Part shown: positions 8,723-18,700 of the stretch, piece by piece
Position numbering within the stretch: position 1 is the stretch's first letter
How the letters are laid out: every line of letters starts with the position of its first letter
DNA from: Ga0077523 sp038324085
GTDB lineage: Bacteria; Pseudomonadota; Gammaproteobacteria; Burkholderiales; Ga0077523
Reading direction: 5' to 3'
Assembly (NCBI GenBank): GCA_038324085.1
Contig: JBBQHP010000001.1
Span: 154,660-218,659 of the forward strand
Length of the DNA stretch: 64,000 nucleotides
Notes under the pieces: generated by a model
Seen by the model: only the letters and a program-made list of their open reading frames with translations
Database searches by the model: none
What the model was told of the DNA's origin: nothing
Position numbers and translations under genes: made by a program

Positions 8723-10150
8723 ATGAATTCTGAGCAAGGCTCCTCCGGCGCGCAACCCGCCGCAACGTCCGGCACCACGACCTGGTCCGGCCGCTTCGCC
8801 GAGCCCGTCGACGAAAGAGTCAAGCGCTTCACCGCCTCGGTCGGTTTCGATCGCCGCCTCGCACCCTTCGATATCGAGGGTTCGCTCGCGCACGCACGCA
8901 TGCTTCGTGCCGTCGGTGTGCTCGCGCCCCAGGATCTGGCCGACATCGAACGCGGCATGGCGCAGATCCGGCTCGACATCGAGGCCGGCCGTTTCGTCTG
9001 GTCGCTCGACCTGGAGGATGTTCATCTCAACATCGAGCGGCGGCTGACCGAACTGGTGGGCGATGCCGGCAAGCGGCTGCACACCGGCCGTTCCCGCAAC
9101 GACCAGGTCGCCACCGACGTGCGGTTGTTCCTGCGCGCCGCGATCGACGGGATCCGCGATTTGATCGCCGACCTGCAGCGCGCGCTGGTCGACCTCGCGG
9201 AAGCCCATGCGGACACCGTGATGCCCGGCTTCACGCATCTGCAGGTGGCGCAGCCGGTCACCTTCGGCCACCATCTCATGGCCTACTACGAAATGCTCGC
9301 GCGGGACGCAGCACGTTTCGCCGACGCCCGCACCCGGATCAACCGCCTGCCGCTCGGCGCCGCCGCCCTGGCGGGGACCAGCTACCCGATCGATCGCGAG
9401 CACGTCGCGCGTGCGCTCGGTTTCGAGGGCATCTGCGCAAACTCGCTCGATGCGGTATCGGATCGCGACTTCGCGATCGAATTCACGGCTGCGGCCGCGC
9501 TGGTGATGACGCATCTGTCGCGGCTGTCGGAAGAGTTGATCCTGTGGATGAGTCCGCGCTTCGGCTTCATCGACATTGCGGACCGGTTCTGCACCGGCTC
9601 GTCGATCATGCCGCAGAAGAAGAATCCGGACGTGCCCGAACTGGTGCGCGGCAAGACCGGGCGCGTGACCGGCCATCTGGTCGCGTTGCTCACGTTGATG
9701 AAATCGCAACCGCTCGCCTACAACAAGGACAACCAGGAGGACAAGGAGCCCTTGTTCGACACCGTCGACACGCTTACCGACACGCTCGCGATCTACGCGG
9801 CAATGATGCGCGGCATCACGGTCAATGCGCCCGCAATGCGGGCCGCAGCGTTGCAGGGTTTCGCCACCGCCACCGATCTCGCGGACTATCTCGTGCAGCG
9901 CGGGCTGCCGTTTCGCGAAGCGCACGAGGCGGTGGCGCGCGCCGTCCGTCACGCCGCCGGTCGGAACGTTGACCTGGCCGAACTGCCGCTCGACGTCCTG
10001 CGGCAGTTCTCGCCGCTGATCGGCGAAGACGTCTTCCATGTCCTGACGCTCGAGGGATCGCTGGCGAGCCGGGCACACCCGGGCGGCACCGCCCCGGTCC
10101 AGGTGCGGGCAGCGATCGCGGCCGCACGCCGCGCGCTGGACGTTCGCTGA
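8723..10150 (+). CDS. argH: Argininosuccinate lyase
   Basis: 475 residues. Last step of arginine synthesis: argininosuccinate to arginine and fumarate. The fumarase/aspartase superfamily signature GSSIMPQKKNPD is present, with the catalytic Ser pair at residues 293-294, together with TGRSRNDQVATD near residue 120. The N-terminal WSGRFAEPVDE is typical. There is an extension of about 20 residues before TWSGRF, so a later start is possible. It runs divergently from the sensor kinase, and the next gene starts only 7 bp after its stop. Confidence 0.97.
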   Translation: MNSEQGSSGAQPAATSGTTTWSGRFAEPVDERVKRFTASVGFDRRLAPFDIEGSLAHARMLRAVGVLAPQDLADIERGMAQIRLDIEAGRFVWSLDLEDVHLNIERRLTELVGDAGKRLHTGRSRNDQVATDVRLFLRAAIDGIRDLIADLQRALVDLAEAHADTVMPGFTHLQVAQPVTFGHHLMAYYEMLARDAARFADARTRINRLPLGAAALAGTSYPIDREHVARALGFEGICANSLDAVSDRDFAIEFTAAAALVMTHLSRLSEELILWMSPRFGFIDIADRFCTGSSIMPQKKNPDVPELVRGKTGRVTGHLVALLTLMKSQPLAYNKDNQEDKEPLFDTVDTLTDTLAIYAAMMRGITVNAPAMRAAALQGFATATDLADYLVQRGLPFREAHEAVARAVRHAAGRNVDLAELPLDVLRQFSPLIGEDVFHVLTLEGSLASRAHPGGTAPVQVRAAIAAARRALDVR

Positions 10151-10157
10151 GCGGGGC

Positions 10158-10931
10158 ATGAATCCCGCCCTGGCAGCGTTGTTCTCGATCGAAGGGCGGG
10201 TGGCGCTGGTCACCGGCGGTAGTTCGGGCATCGGTCGTGCGATCGCGCTGGCGCTCGCCGGGGCCGGCGCGAACGTGGTGCTGCTCGCACGGGACCGCCT
10301 GCGCCTGGAGACGACTGCGGCCGAGATCGAAGCCCTGGGCCGTGGCGCAGCCTGGTTCGATTGCGACCTGTCGGATCGGTCCGTCCTGACCGATGCCGCC
10401 ATCCGCGCCGCCAAACCGTTCGGCGCCCCGGACATCCTGGTGACCGCGGCCGGCATCAATCGCCGTCCGCCGCTGCCGGAGCTGACGGCGGAGGACTGGG
10501 ACGCGACGCTCCGGATCAATCTCGACGCACCGTTCCTGCTCGCGCAGGCGCTCGCCCCGGCGATGGCCGTGCGCGGGTGGGGTCGGATCATCAATATCGC
10601 ATCGCTGCAGTCGGTACGTTCCTTCAACAACAGCGGCGTCTACGGCGTCTCCAAGGCCGCCATCGCCCAGCTGACGCGCGTCCAGGCAGAGGCGTGGTCC
10701 GCCAAGGGTGTAAACAGCAACGCGATCGCCCCGGGGTTCTTTCCGACGCCGCTCACGCGAGCGGTATTCGACGATCCCGAGCGGGCCGCGGCGCTGGCCG
10801 CCCGCACCATGATCGGCCGCAACGGGTCCCTGGACGACATCCGGGGCGCTGCGATCTTTCTCGCGTCGCGGGCCTCCGATTACATCACCGGGCAGGTCTT
10901 GTTCGTCGACGGGGGATTCTCCGCGGGCTAG
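10158..10931 (+). CDS. Short-chain dehydrogenase/reductase
   Basis: 257 residues. Classical SDR with the NAD(P)-binding motif TGGSSGIG at residues 19-26, the NAAG-equivalent TAAG, the catalytic Ser in NIASLQS, and Tyr162/Lys166 in YGVSK. The C-terminus ITGQVLFVDGGFSAG is typical. The substrate is not determined; gluconate 5-dehydrogenase-like or 3-ketoacyl reductase-like activities are both possible. An aspartate or arginine determinant of cofactor choice is not obvious to me. It starts 7 bp after argH, so it is probably cotranscribed with it, although a functional link to arginine synthesis is not evident. Confidence 0.9.
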   Translation: MNPALAALFSIEGRVALVTGGSSGIGRAIALALAGAGANVVLLARDRLRLETTAAEIEALGRGAAWFDCDLSDRSVLTDAAIRAAKPFGAPDILVTAAGINRRPPLPELTAEDWDATLRINLDAPFLLAQALAPAMAVRGWGRIINIASLQSVRSFNNSGVYGVSKAAIAQLTRVQAEAWSAKGVNSNAIAPGFFPTPLTRAVFDDPERAAALAARTMIGRNGSLDDIRGAAIFLASRASDYITGQVLFVDGGFSAG

Positions 10932-11040
10932 CCGACGAAGCCATCGCGTTCGTTGCTCGAATTCTTTCCACCTGCTAGATTCGACCTCCCTCGCTGCGGG
11001 TTCGCCCGGGGCCACAACGATTCGAGAAGGGGGAGGAGCC

Positions 11041-12390
11041 ATGAAAATCACGACCGTCGTTCGCGGCGCAGTCGCTTGCGCCACCGCGTTGGCCCTGGCA
11101 ATGCCGGCATTTGCCCAGGACAAGAAAACCAGCATCAAGGTCGGCTTCGTCACCTTCCTGTCCGGACCGGCCGCAGGGCCCTTCGGCGTACCGGCCAAGA
11201 TGGCGGCGGAGGCGATCGTCGAATCGCTCAACGCGGGCAAAGCGCCGGCGCCCTACCAGAGCAAGGGCTTCGGGGGGATCCCGATCGAGTTGGTGATAAT
11301 CGACGAGGCCGGCGGCGCCACCAAGCAGGTGAGCGAGTACCGCACCCTGGTGCAGCGCCAGGAGGTCGACGTCGTGATCGGCTACATCGGCAGCGGCGAT
11401 TGCCTCGCCGTCGCCCCGGTAGCGGAAGAGCTGAAGAAACTGACCGTGCTGGTCGACTGCGGCACGCCCCGAATCTTCGAGGACGCTTCCTACCGGTACG
11501 TGTTTCGCACCCGTCCGCACGCGACCATGGACGCCGTCGCCGCCGTGCTCTACCTGCTGGACAACCGCCCGGCGGTCAAGCGCGTTTCCGGGATCAACCA
11601 GAACTACGCCTACGGCCAGGATTCCTGGAACGACTTCGAGGCGACCATCAAGACCCTCAAACCGGGGGTCGAGATCATCTCGTCGCAGATGCCGAAGTTT
11701 GGCGCCGGGCAATACGGCGCGGAGATCTCGGCGCTGATCTCGTCCGCGCCGGACGTCATCCATTCCAGTCTCTGGGGCGGTGACCTGGAGGCCTTCATGC
11801 TGCAGGCGCAGCCGCGCGACCTGTTCAAGAATTCGCAACTGGTCCTGGTGGCCGGCGAACCCTATCTGCACCGGCTCCCCGGCAAGATTCCCGACGGCAC
11901 CATCGTCGGCGCGCGCGGCACCAACGGCGTGTTCGCACCCGACTCTGCGCACAAACGCTGGCTGACGGAAATCTACAAGGCCAAGGTCGGCATCGATCCG
12001 AACTATCCGGCCTACAGCACTGCCGAGGCATTCCTCGGCGTGAAGGCGGCGTTCGAGAAAGCGATGCGCCAGAAGATCGGCGCCGCCACACCGATGGGTG
12101 CCGCGAAGAACGTCAAGGAAGAAATGGAGAAGGCCTACGCACCGCCCAACCAGGACGAGATCATCGCGGCCTTCGAAAAGCTCTCGTTCGAGTCACCTTC
12201 GGGACGCGTCAACATGAGCCTGGGCAAGGGCCACCAGGCCGTGATGGGGACGGCGTACGGCACCACCCGCACCGAGAACGGCGTGGTCAAGGTGGGCAAC
12301 ATCAAGTACTACGACGCCGAGCGGGTCACGCCCCCGGAAGGCATGACCTCGCTCGATTGGATCAAATCGGGCATGAAGCGATCGAAATGA
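11041..12390 (+). CDS. LIV-type ABC transporter substrate-binding protein
   Basis: 449 residues. A Sec signal peptide spans about residues 1-25 (hydrophobic core TALALAMPAFA, cleavage before QDKK). It is followed by a Peripla_BP_6 (LivK-type) bilobed binding domain beginning IKVGFVTFLSGPAAGP. A strong ribosome binding site (GGGGGAGGAG) precedes the ATG. It is the first gene of a complete binding protein-permease-permease-ATPase-ATPase operon. The family transports branched-chain amino acids, amides, urea or aromatic acids. The ligand cannot be read from sequence, so livK is not assigned as a symbol. Confidence 0.92.
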   Translation: MKITTVVRGAVACATALALAMPAFAQDKKTSIKVGFVTFLSGPAAGPFGVPAKMAAEAIVESLNAGKAPAPYQSKGFGGIPIELVIIDEAGGATKQVSEYRTLVQRQEVDVVIGYIGSGDCLAVAPVAEELKKLTVLVDCGTPRIFEDASYRYVFRTRPHATMDAVAAVLYLLDNRPAVKRVSGINQNYAYGQDSWNDFEATIKTLKPGVEIISSQMPKFGAGQYGAEISALISSAPDVIHSSLWGGDLEAFMLQAQPRDLFKNSQLVLVAGEPYLHRLPGKIPDGTIVGARGTNGVFAPDSAHKRWLTEIYKAKVGIDPNYPAYSTAEAFLGVKAAFEKAMRQKIGAATPMGAAKNVKEEMEKAYAPPNQDEIIAAFEKLSFESPSGRVNMSLGKGHQAVMGTAYGTTRTENGVVKVGNIKYYDAERVTPPEGMTSLDWIKSGMKRSK

Positions 12391-12439
12391 GCGATCCGGT
12401 AACCGGAGTGGCCGACGCCCGCGCCCACGCGACGCTGGC

Positions 12440-13351
12440 ATGAGCCACCTGATTGCCGTCCTGATCGACGGTACCATCTACGCCTCGTGGCTGTTCGTGA
12501 TAGCCGTCGGCCTCACCCTGATCTACGGGGTGATGAAGATCCTGAACATCGCGCACGGCAGTCTGTACGCACTCGGCGCCTTCACCGCGGTCACGTTCTG
12601 CAATGCGTGGTTCGCACACGGCTATCCCGCACTGGGCAGTTTCGCGATGCTGGGCCTCGCCGCAATCGCCGTGGGTCTGGTGGCGGGGCCCGTCATCGAA
12701 CGCGGGCTGCTGCGTTTCATGTACGGCAAGGACGAAGTCGTCCTGGTCCTCGTGACGTACGCGCTGTTCCTGATCCTGGAGGATGTGATCAAGCTCGTCT
12801 GGGGCGTCGATCCACTGTTCGTCCAGGGTCCCAATGGGGAATCGCCTTATGCACTGCTCGGCAATTTCGAGATCAGCGGGCTCAACTATCCCAACTACAG
12901 CCTGTTGCTGATCGGCGTGGCCGTGGCCACGGGAGCCGCGCTCACCTGGGTGCTGACGCGGACCAAGGCCGGCAAGCTGCTCATCGCGGTCATCCACGAC
13001 CGCGAAATGAGCGCCGCGCTGGGTATCGACGTCGGGCGGACCTACTTCGTCACCTTCACCGTCGGCGCGATGCTGGCCGCCGTCGGAGGCGCGCTCACCG
13101 CCCCGACGGTATCGGTGGTTACCGGGATGGGCGCCGAAGTCATCGTGGTCGCGTTCGCCGTGGTGGTGATCGGCGGGCTCGGGAGCCTGCCGGGGGCAGC
13201 CCTCGGGGCGTTCATCGTCGGGATGGTGCGCGCGGCCTCGATCCACTTCGCGCCCGAGCTGGAACTGTTCAGCGTCTACCTGGTGATGGCAGTGGTACTG
13301 ATCGTGCGGCCGAAAGGCCTGTTCAGCGGTGCCGAGGTGCGCAAGATATGA
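12440..13351 (+). CDS. livH: LIV-type ABC transporter permease (LivH family)
   Basis: 303 residues, about eight hydrophobic segments. The early ALGLTLIYGVMKILNIAHGS-like stretch (here VGLTLIYGVMKILNIAHG) is the LivH signature, and a second conserved block reads FAVVVIGGLGSLPGAALGA. It forms half of the inner-membrane channel with the downstream LivM-type permease. It lies 49 bp after the binding-protein gene, with no strong ribosome binding site visible. Its stop overlaps the next start (ATGA, 13348-13351). Confidence 0.92.
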   Translation: MSHLIAVLIDGTIYASWLFVIAVGLTLIYGVMKILNIAHGSLYALGAFTAVTFCNAWFAHGYPALGSFAMLGLAAIAVGLVAGPVIERGLLRFMYGKDEVVLVLVTYALFLILEDVIKLVWGVDPLFVQGPNGESPYALLGNFEISGLNYPNYSLLLIGVAVATGAALTWVLTRTKAGKLLIAVIHDREMSAALGIDVGRTYFVTFTVGAMLAAVGGALTAPTVSVVTGMGAEVIVVAFAVVVIGGLGSLPGAALGAFIVGMVRAASIHFAPELELFSVYLVMAVVLIVRPKGLFSGAEVRKI

Positions 13352-14283
13352 AGTCCGACTCCACTTCGATCGCCATCGGCGTCATCACCGTGGTGCTGCT
13401 GGTGGCAGCGCCATTCCTGCCGAACTGGGCCATGTCGCTCGCGAATGTCGCGCTCTGCTACGGTACCGTCGTCCTGGGCATGATGCTGCTCATGCGCACC
13501 GGTCTCGTGTCGTTCGGCCACGGCCTCTACTACTGCCTGGGAGCCTACGCGGCGGGCATGATCGACCAGATGCTGAAGCTCCCCGACATGGCACTGATGG
13601 TCGCGGCGGCCGCGGCGGCAACCGCCGTGGTGTCGGCCATTCTCGGACTGCTGCTCGCGCGCTATCGCGACATCTTCTTCGCGATGTTGTCGCTCGCCTT
13701 CTCCATGATCCTCTACGGATTGCTCGTGAAGAGCTCGTCGCTGGGATCGACCGACGGCTTCAACATCTCCGCCAAGACCATTGTCGGCATCGCGGTCGCG
13801 GATGATGCGCGCCGCTATGCCGGCTATGGCATCACCGTCGTGATGACGATGCTCTCCGCCCTGCTGCTCAATCGATACCTGCGCTCGCATCGCGGCCGTC
13901 TCGCCGAGGCGATCCGCGACAACGAGTTGCGCGTCGAGTACATGGGCTCATCGGTCCGCTCGACCGTCCACCTCCACTACGTCATCTCCGCGGTGCTCGC
14001 AGGCATCGGTGGCGCGATGATGGCGATCAACATCGGTCACATCGATCCGGAGATGACCTACTGGCCGCAATCGGGCGAGTTCGTGTTCATCGCCATTCTC
14101 TCGGGCACCGGCAATGTGTTCGCGCCGCTCGGCGGCGCACTCGTGTTCGAGACCATCCGCAGTTTCGCGTACGAGTACTCGCCCAACACCTGGCAGATGG
14201 TGCTCGGCATCACGATGCTGATCGTCATGATCTTCCTGCCCGGCGGCCTGTGGTCGCTGATTCAGCGCAGGAAGGCTGCCTGA
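13348..14283 (+). CDS. livM: LIV-type ABC transporter permease (LivM family)
   Basis: 311 residues from the ATG at 13348, multi-spanning. Family motifs GLVSFGHGLYYCLGAYAAG near residue 55 and FIAILSGTGNVFAPLGGA near residue 250 are present. The frame is open upstream into livH, but the ATGA overlap with the livH stop fixes the start. It pairs with the LivH-type subunit to form the translocation pore. Confidence 0.92.
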   Translation: MKSDSTSIAIGVITVVLLVAAPFLPNWAMSLANVALCYGTVVLGMMLLMRTGLVSFGHGLYYCLGAYAAGMIDQMLKLPDMALMVAAAAAATAVVSAILGLLLARYRDIFFAMLSLAFSMILYGLLVKSSSLGSTDGFNISAKTIVGIAVADDARRYAGYGITVVMTMLSALLLNRYLRSHRGRLAEAIRDNELRVEYMGSSVRSTVHLHYVISAVLAGIGGAMMAINIGHIDPEMTYWPQSGEFVFIAILSGTGNVFAPLGGALVFETIRSFAYEYSPNTWQMVLGITMLIVMIFLPGGLWSLIQRRKAA

Positions 14284-14286
14284 GCG

Positions 14287-15072
14287 ATGGCCATGATCCT
14301 CGACGCGCAGGGACTGAACAGGAGCTTCGGCGCCGTGACCGCGGCGGACAACATCTGCGTCGCGGTGGAGCAGGACTCGGTCGTCGGTCTCATCGGCTCC
14401 AACGGCGCCGGCAAGACGACGTTCATCAACATGGTCACGGGCTACCTCAAGCCCAACAGCGGCTCGATCCGCTTCGAAGGCCGCGACATCACGGCGCTGA
14501 AGCCGCGCCGGATCACCCAGCTGGGCATCTGCCGCTCGTTCCAGATCCCGCAACTGTTCAACACCATGACCGTCGCTGAGAACCTGATGGTCGGCGTGGG
14601 CATCATCGTCTCGGCCGGCGGCGGCTGGGCGTCTTCCAGCCAGCGCAAGGTCGAGCCGGCCAAGGCCGTGACGGCGATGCTGGAACAGTTCGGCCTCGAA
14701 GCGTACCGCGACCGTCAGGCCGGATTGTTGCCGGAGGGCACGCGCAAGCTGCTCGACATCGCGATGGCGATGGTGGTGCGACCACGCATCCTGCTGCTCG
14801 ACGAACCCACGAGCGGCGTGTCCGCCGACGAGAAATTCGTGCTGATGGACCGGGTCATGGCCGCGGTGCGCGAAGGCAACGTCACCGTGCTGTTCGTCGA
14901 GCACGACATGGAAGTGGTGCTGCGCTACACGCACCGGGTACTGGCGTTCTACGAAGGGCGCATCATCGCCGACGGCGATCCGGTCGTCGTCCTGGACGAC
15001 GTGGAGGTGCGCCGATTCGTGATCGGCGATCACGCACCGAAGCAGGCCGGAGGCGCCGCACGCCATGCTTGA
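14287..15072 (+). CDS. livG: LIV-type ABC transporter ATPase (LivG family)
   Basis: 261 residues. Walker A is GSNGAGKTT near residue 38, Walker B is ILLLDEPTSGVS and the switch His is in FVEHDME. The signature motif is unusual: where a canonical LSGGQ or the LivG-typical YGQQR would be, the protein reads LPEGTRKLLDIAMAM. Start choices are the ATG at 14287 or at 14293. It begins 3 bp after livM, and its 3' end overlaps livF by 8 bp. Confidence 0.92.
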   Translation: MAMILDAQGLNRSFGAVTAADNICVAVEQDSVVGLIGSNGAGKTTFINMVTGYLKPNSGSIRFEGRDITALKPRRITQLGICRSFQIPQLFNTMTVAENLMVGVGIIVSAGGGWASSSQRKVEPAKAVTAMLEQFGLEAYRDRQAGLLPEGTRKLLDIAMAMVVRPRILLLDEPTSGVSADEKFVLMDRVMAAVREGNVTVLFVEHDMEVVLRYTHRVLAFYEGRIIADGDPVVVLDDVEVRRFVIGDHAPKQAGGAARHA

Positions 15073-15709
15073 GATCGGCAAGCTGGACGTCTCCATCGGC
15101 TCGGTCGCGATCCTGCGCGGGGTCGACATGAGCGTCGGGGATCGCCAGTTCGTCGGGCTGGTCGGCCGCAACGGCGCCGGCAAGACGACGCTGATGCGCG
15201 CCATCATGGGCATACTGCCCGCGAAAGCGGGCAGCATCCGCTTCCTCGGCAATCCGCTCGAGCGCACGCCCACGCATCGACGGGCGCGAGCGGGCATCGG
15301 CTACATGCCGGAGGATCGGCGGCTGGTCCCGGCGCTGACCGTGGAGGAGAACGTGCTCATTCCGGCCTGGGCCGGTGGCGGTGGCAACCACGATGCCCGG
15401 CTCGCGCGCGTGTACCGCATGATTCCCGAGGTGGAGACCTTCCGCAGCCGCAAAGGTCTCCAGTTGTCCGGTGGCCAGCAGAAACTGGTGGCGCTGGCCC
15501 GTGCGCTCATGTCCGGAACCAAACTGCTGCTGCTCGACGAACCGTTCGAAGGCGTGGCGCCGGTGCTGGCCCACCGCCTCGCCGAAGTGATCGCGGGCCT
15601 CAAGGATGAAGGGCTGTCCATCATCCTCACCGAATCGGATCTTTCGCATTCGCGCGAAATGCTGGACTGCGTCTACAGCATCGATCGAGGGGCAGTCACG
15701 GCGCTCTGA
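15065..15709 (+). CDS. livF: LIV-type ABC transporter ATPase (LivF family)
   Basis: 214 residues, slightly short for the family (about 235). Walker A is GRNGAGKTT, the signature LSGGQQKLVALARAL is canonical, and Walker B is LLLLDEPFEG. The LivG partner has an altered signature, so this subunit supplies the one canonical LSGGQ of the heterodimer. It overlaps livG by 8 bp. The C-terminus stops soon after the H-loop region (ESDLSHSR), where His is replaced by Ser/Asp context (TESDLS rather than VEQN/H). Confidence 0.92.
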   Translation: MLEIGKLDVSIGSVAILRGVDMSVGDRQFVGLVGRNGAGKTTLMRAIMGILPAKAGSIRFLGNPLERTPTHRRARAGIGYMPEDRRLVPALTVEENVLIPAWAGGGGNHDARLARVYRMIPEVETFRSRKGLQLSGGQQKLVALARALMSGTKLLLLDEPFEGVAPVLAHRLAEVIAGLKDEGLSIILTESDLSHSREMLDCVYSIDRGAVTAL

Positions 15710-15763
15710 ACCGTCGCCCGTCCGACTTCAAGTTTGTTGGTGGCGGGCCGTAAACTGAGCGAG

Positions 15764-18700
15764 ATGCGTAACTCGGGTTCTGCCACGACCACCCGCCAGC
15801 CATGGCAGCTGGGGACGATCTTCGTCGCCCTGGCAATCTTCACGTTTGCCGCCGTGGTTGCGCACGGCATCATCGCGTGGCGCACCGTTGTCAGCGAGGA
15901 ATCCGGCCGAGTGGAAAACCTGGCCCGCATGGCAGGGCGCTCGGCCAGCCTGTTCTATCGACAGTTCGGCATCGCGCTCGGTGATCTCGAAGCCGCGTTG
16001 GCCGAATCGGAGTCGGGACCGACGCGCGCACGCGCGCAGCAGTTGCTGGACCGTGCGCGCGCGCACACGCCCGCGTTGCGACTCCTCGGCTTGATGAACG
16101 CGGACGGATCGCCGATCGCCGTTTCGTCGACCGGCGGCACAACGCCGTCGCCGGCGGATCTCCGATTCCCCGGACCCGAGAACATGCCCGCGGCATTCGG
16201 GCTCGAGATCGGGCGCCCGATTCGTTCCGAGATGTTCGGCGAATGGATGGTGCCGTTGCGCCACGTCGTGCCGGACGATGGCAACGGGTCACGCCGGTGG
16301 TTGTTCGGTCTGTTTTCCCTCGACGAGCAGGCGGTGGTATTCAGCGATATCGCGATGCCGGAAGGATGGATCATCGGCATCCTGCGCAACGACGATTACT
16401 TCCAGGGACGCTGGCCTGCATCGATCAATCCGGCCGACGTTTTCGAGCATTCGTTCCGGGGCCCGATCGAACGATGGCGGCGCGAGTACCCGGAACAGCT
16501 CACTGCGCATCTGGTCGGCAAGAGTCCGATTTCGGGCGAGCAGCGACTGTTAGCCGTGCACCGGCTCGAAGATCAACCGATGACGCTGTTCCTGTCGGTC
16601 TCGTACTCGATGCTCTGGTCGCAATGGATTGCCGCCGTGCGCGTACCGTTTCTGCTGTTCCTGTTCCTCGCAGCGGGCGCGCTCTGGGTGAGCCGGCGCA
16701 TGGCTGCCCAGCAAGCGTTGTGGTCCCGCGAGGTAGGCCAGCGCCAATCCCGCCTGGAGCTGCTGCACGGCATTGCCACCGAAGTGACGGGAGGCATGCC
16801 GGTCGAGAGCGTCATACGGCGCACGCTCGCTGCCCTCGCCGCACGCTATCCGCACTTGCGCGCATGCTACTCGACACTGGACAACGACGGTCGGCTGGAA
16901 GTGAAGGATTCCGTGCAGCCGGACGGCCTGGACGATATCAGCGGGCTGTCGCTCGACTACGGTCGCGATCCGGAATATCTCGCCGCGCTGCGCCGCGGCG
17001 AGACCGGCATTCTGAACCACTGGGCCTCGGACCAGCAGGCGCAAAGCGCCACGCCGGCGCAGTCCCTGCCACTGCGGGCGTCGCTGGAAGTTCCCCTGTC
17101 CGATCCGAGCGGACTGATCGGCCTGTTGTGCCTCGATTCGGCGCGCGCGCATCAATGGAGCGATGACGAGCAGGCCACCCTGCGCGAGGTCGCAGCCCAG
17201 CTTTCGCTGGCCTTGAGCGAAGCTCAGGCGGAAGCAGCGCGCGCGGATGCGACGACGCGGCTTGCGCATCGCGAGGAATTCTTCCGTCGCATCGCCGAGA
17301 TCTCCTCCGACTGGTTCTGGGAGCAGGACGAAGAGTTCCGGTTCAAGAGTCGCGCCGAGTACGCGGAGACCAGCAACCGGCTCCAGGCCTCGGGGCGAAA
17401 GTTCGAGGGGATGACACGCTGGGAGCTGACCGACACGCGCATCGAGCCACGGGCCCTGGCGGCGCACCGTGCGGCGCTGCTGCGACACGAACCGTTCCGC
17501 GAACTGGAACTCGAGCGCACCATGGCTGACGGCAGTGTCCGTTATCTTTCCGTCAGCGGCATGCCCGTATTCGACGGGGATGGCCGCTTTGCCGGCTACC
17601 AGGGACTCGGCACCGACATCACCCCGCGCAAGCAGGCCGAACTCGCCCTGCGGCAGAGCGAAGCGACGCTCGGTGCCATCTTCCGCAGCGCCTGGGACGG
17701 ACTGTTCCTCATGGACACGCAAAGCGGCGAGATCGTGGAATGCAACCCGCGCGCCATCGCGCTGTTCGAGGCAGCCGACATGGCCGAACTGGTCGGACGC
17801 GTCGGCAACACCCTGTTCTGCGAGCCGCTCCCGCGATCGGTTGTCCAGGCCGCCATCGCCCGCGTAGAAAGCGGTGACCCGTGGCACCACGAAGGCGAGT
17901 TCCTCACGCTCAAGGGCCATTCGTTCTGGGCCGATGTGGCCGCAGCGAAACTGAATCTGCCGGACCGGCACCTCACGCTGGTCCGCATCGCCGACATCAC
18001 CGAGCGCCGGCGCGCGCAGCAGGCGCTGGAAGCGAGCGAAGCGATGCTCGGAGCGGTGTACAACAGCTCGCGCGACGCGCTGCTGGTCGGCAACATCGTC
18101 GACGGCACCGTGTTCGACTGCAACCGCCGCGCGCTCGAGATGTTCCAGGCCCGCGAGAAGAGCCAGATCCTGGGTCGTCCGGGCCACACGCTGCTGCGTC
18201 ACCCGCTATCGCGCGGTCAGCTCGAAGCGAGCCTGGAGCGCATGGAACGCGGCGAGATCCTGCGCGCCGACATGGTCTTCCGTACGCGCGGGGGCAGGAC
18301 GTTCTGGGGCGAGATGCTGGCGACGAAGCTGGACCTGTCCGACCGCAGTGCCTATCTCGTGCGCGTCGCCGACATCAGCGAGCGCAAACAGGCAGAAGCG
18401 CTGCTGAAGGCCAGCGAGCAGCGCTTCCGTGACCTGTCGGAACTGTCCTCGGACTGGTTCTGGGAGCAGGGTCCGGATCTGCGCTTCGTCCAGTTCTCGC
18501 AAGGCAAGGGCAATGCCGGGGGGCAGGACGAATCGCGCCTGATCGGACGCCTGCGCTGGGAATTGCCGTTCATCAACGACCTCGACGACCCGAAGTGGGA
18601 AGAGCATCGGCACATGCTGGCAGCGCACGAGCCGTTCACGGACTTCGTGTTCGCGCTCGAGTCCGCCGACGGGACCCATTGGGTCTCGATCAGCGGCAAG

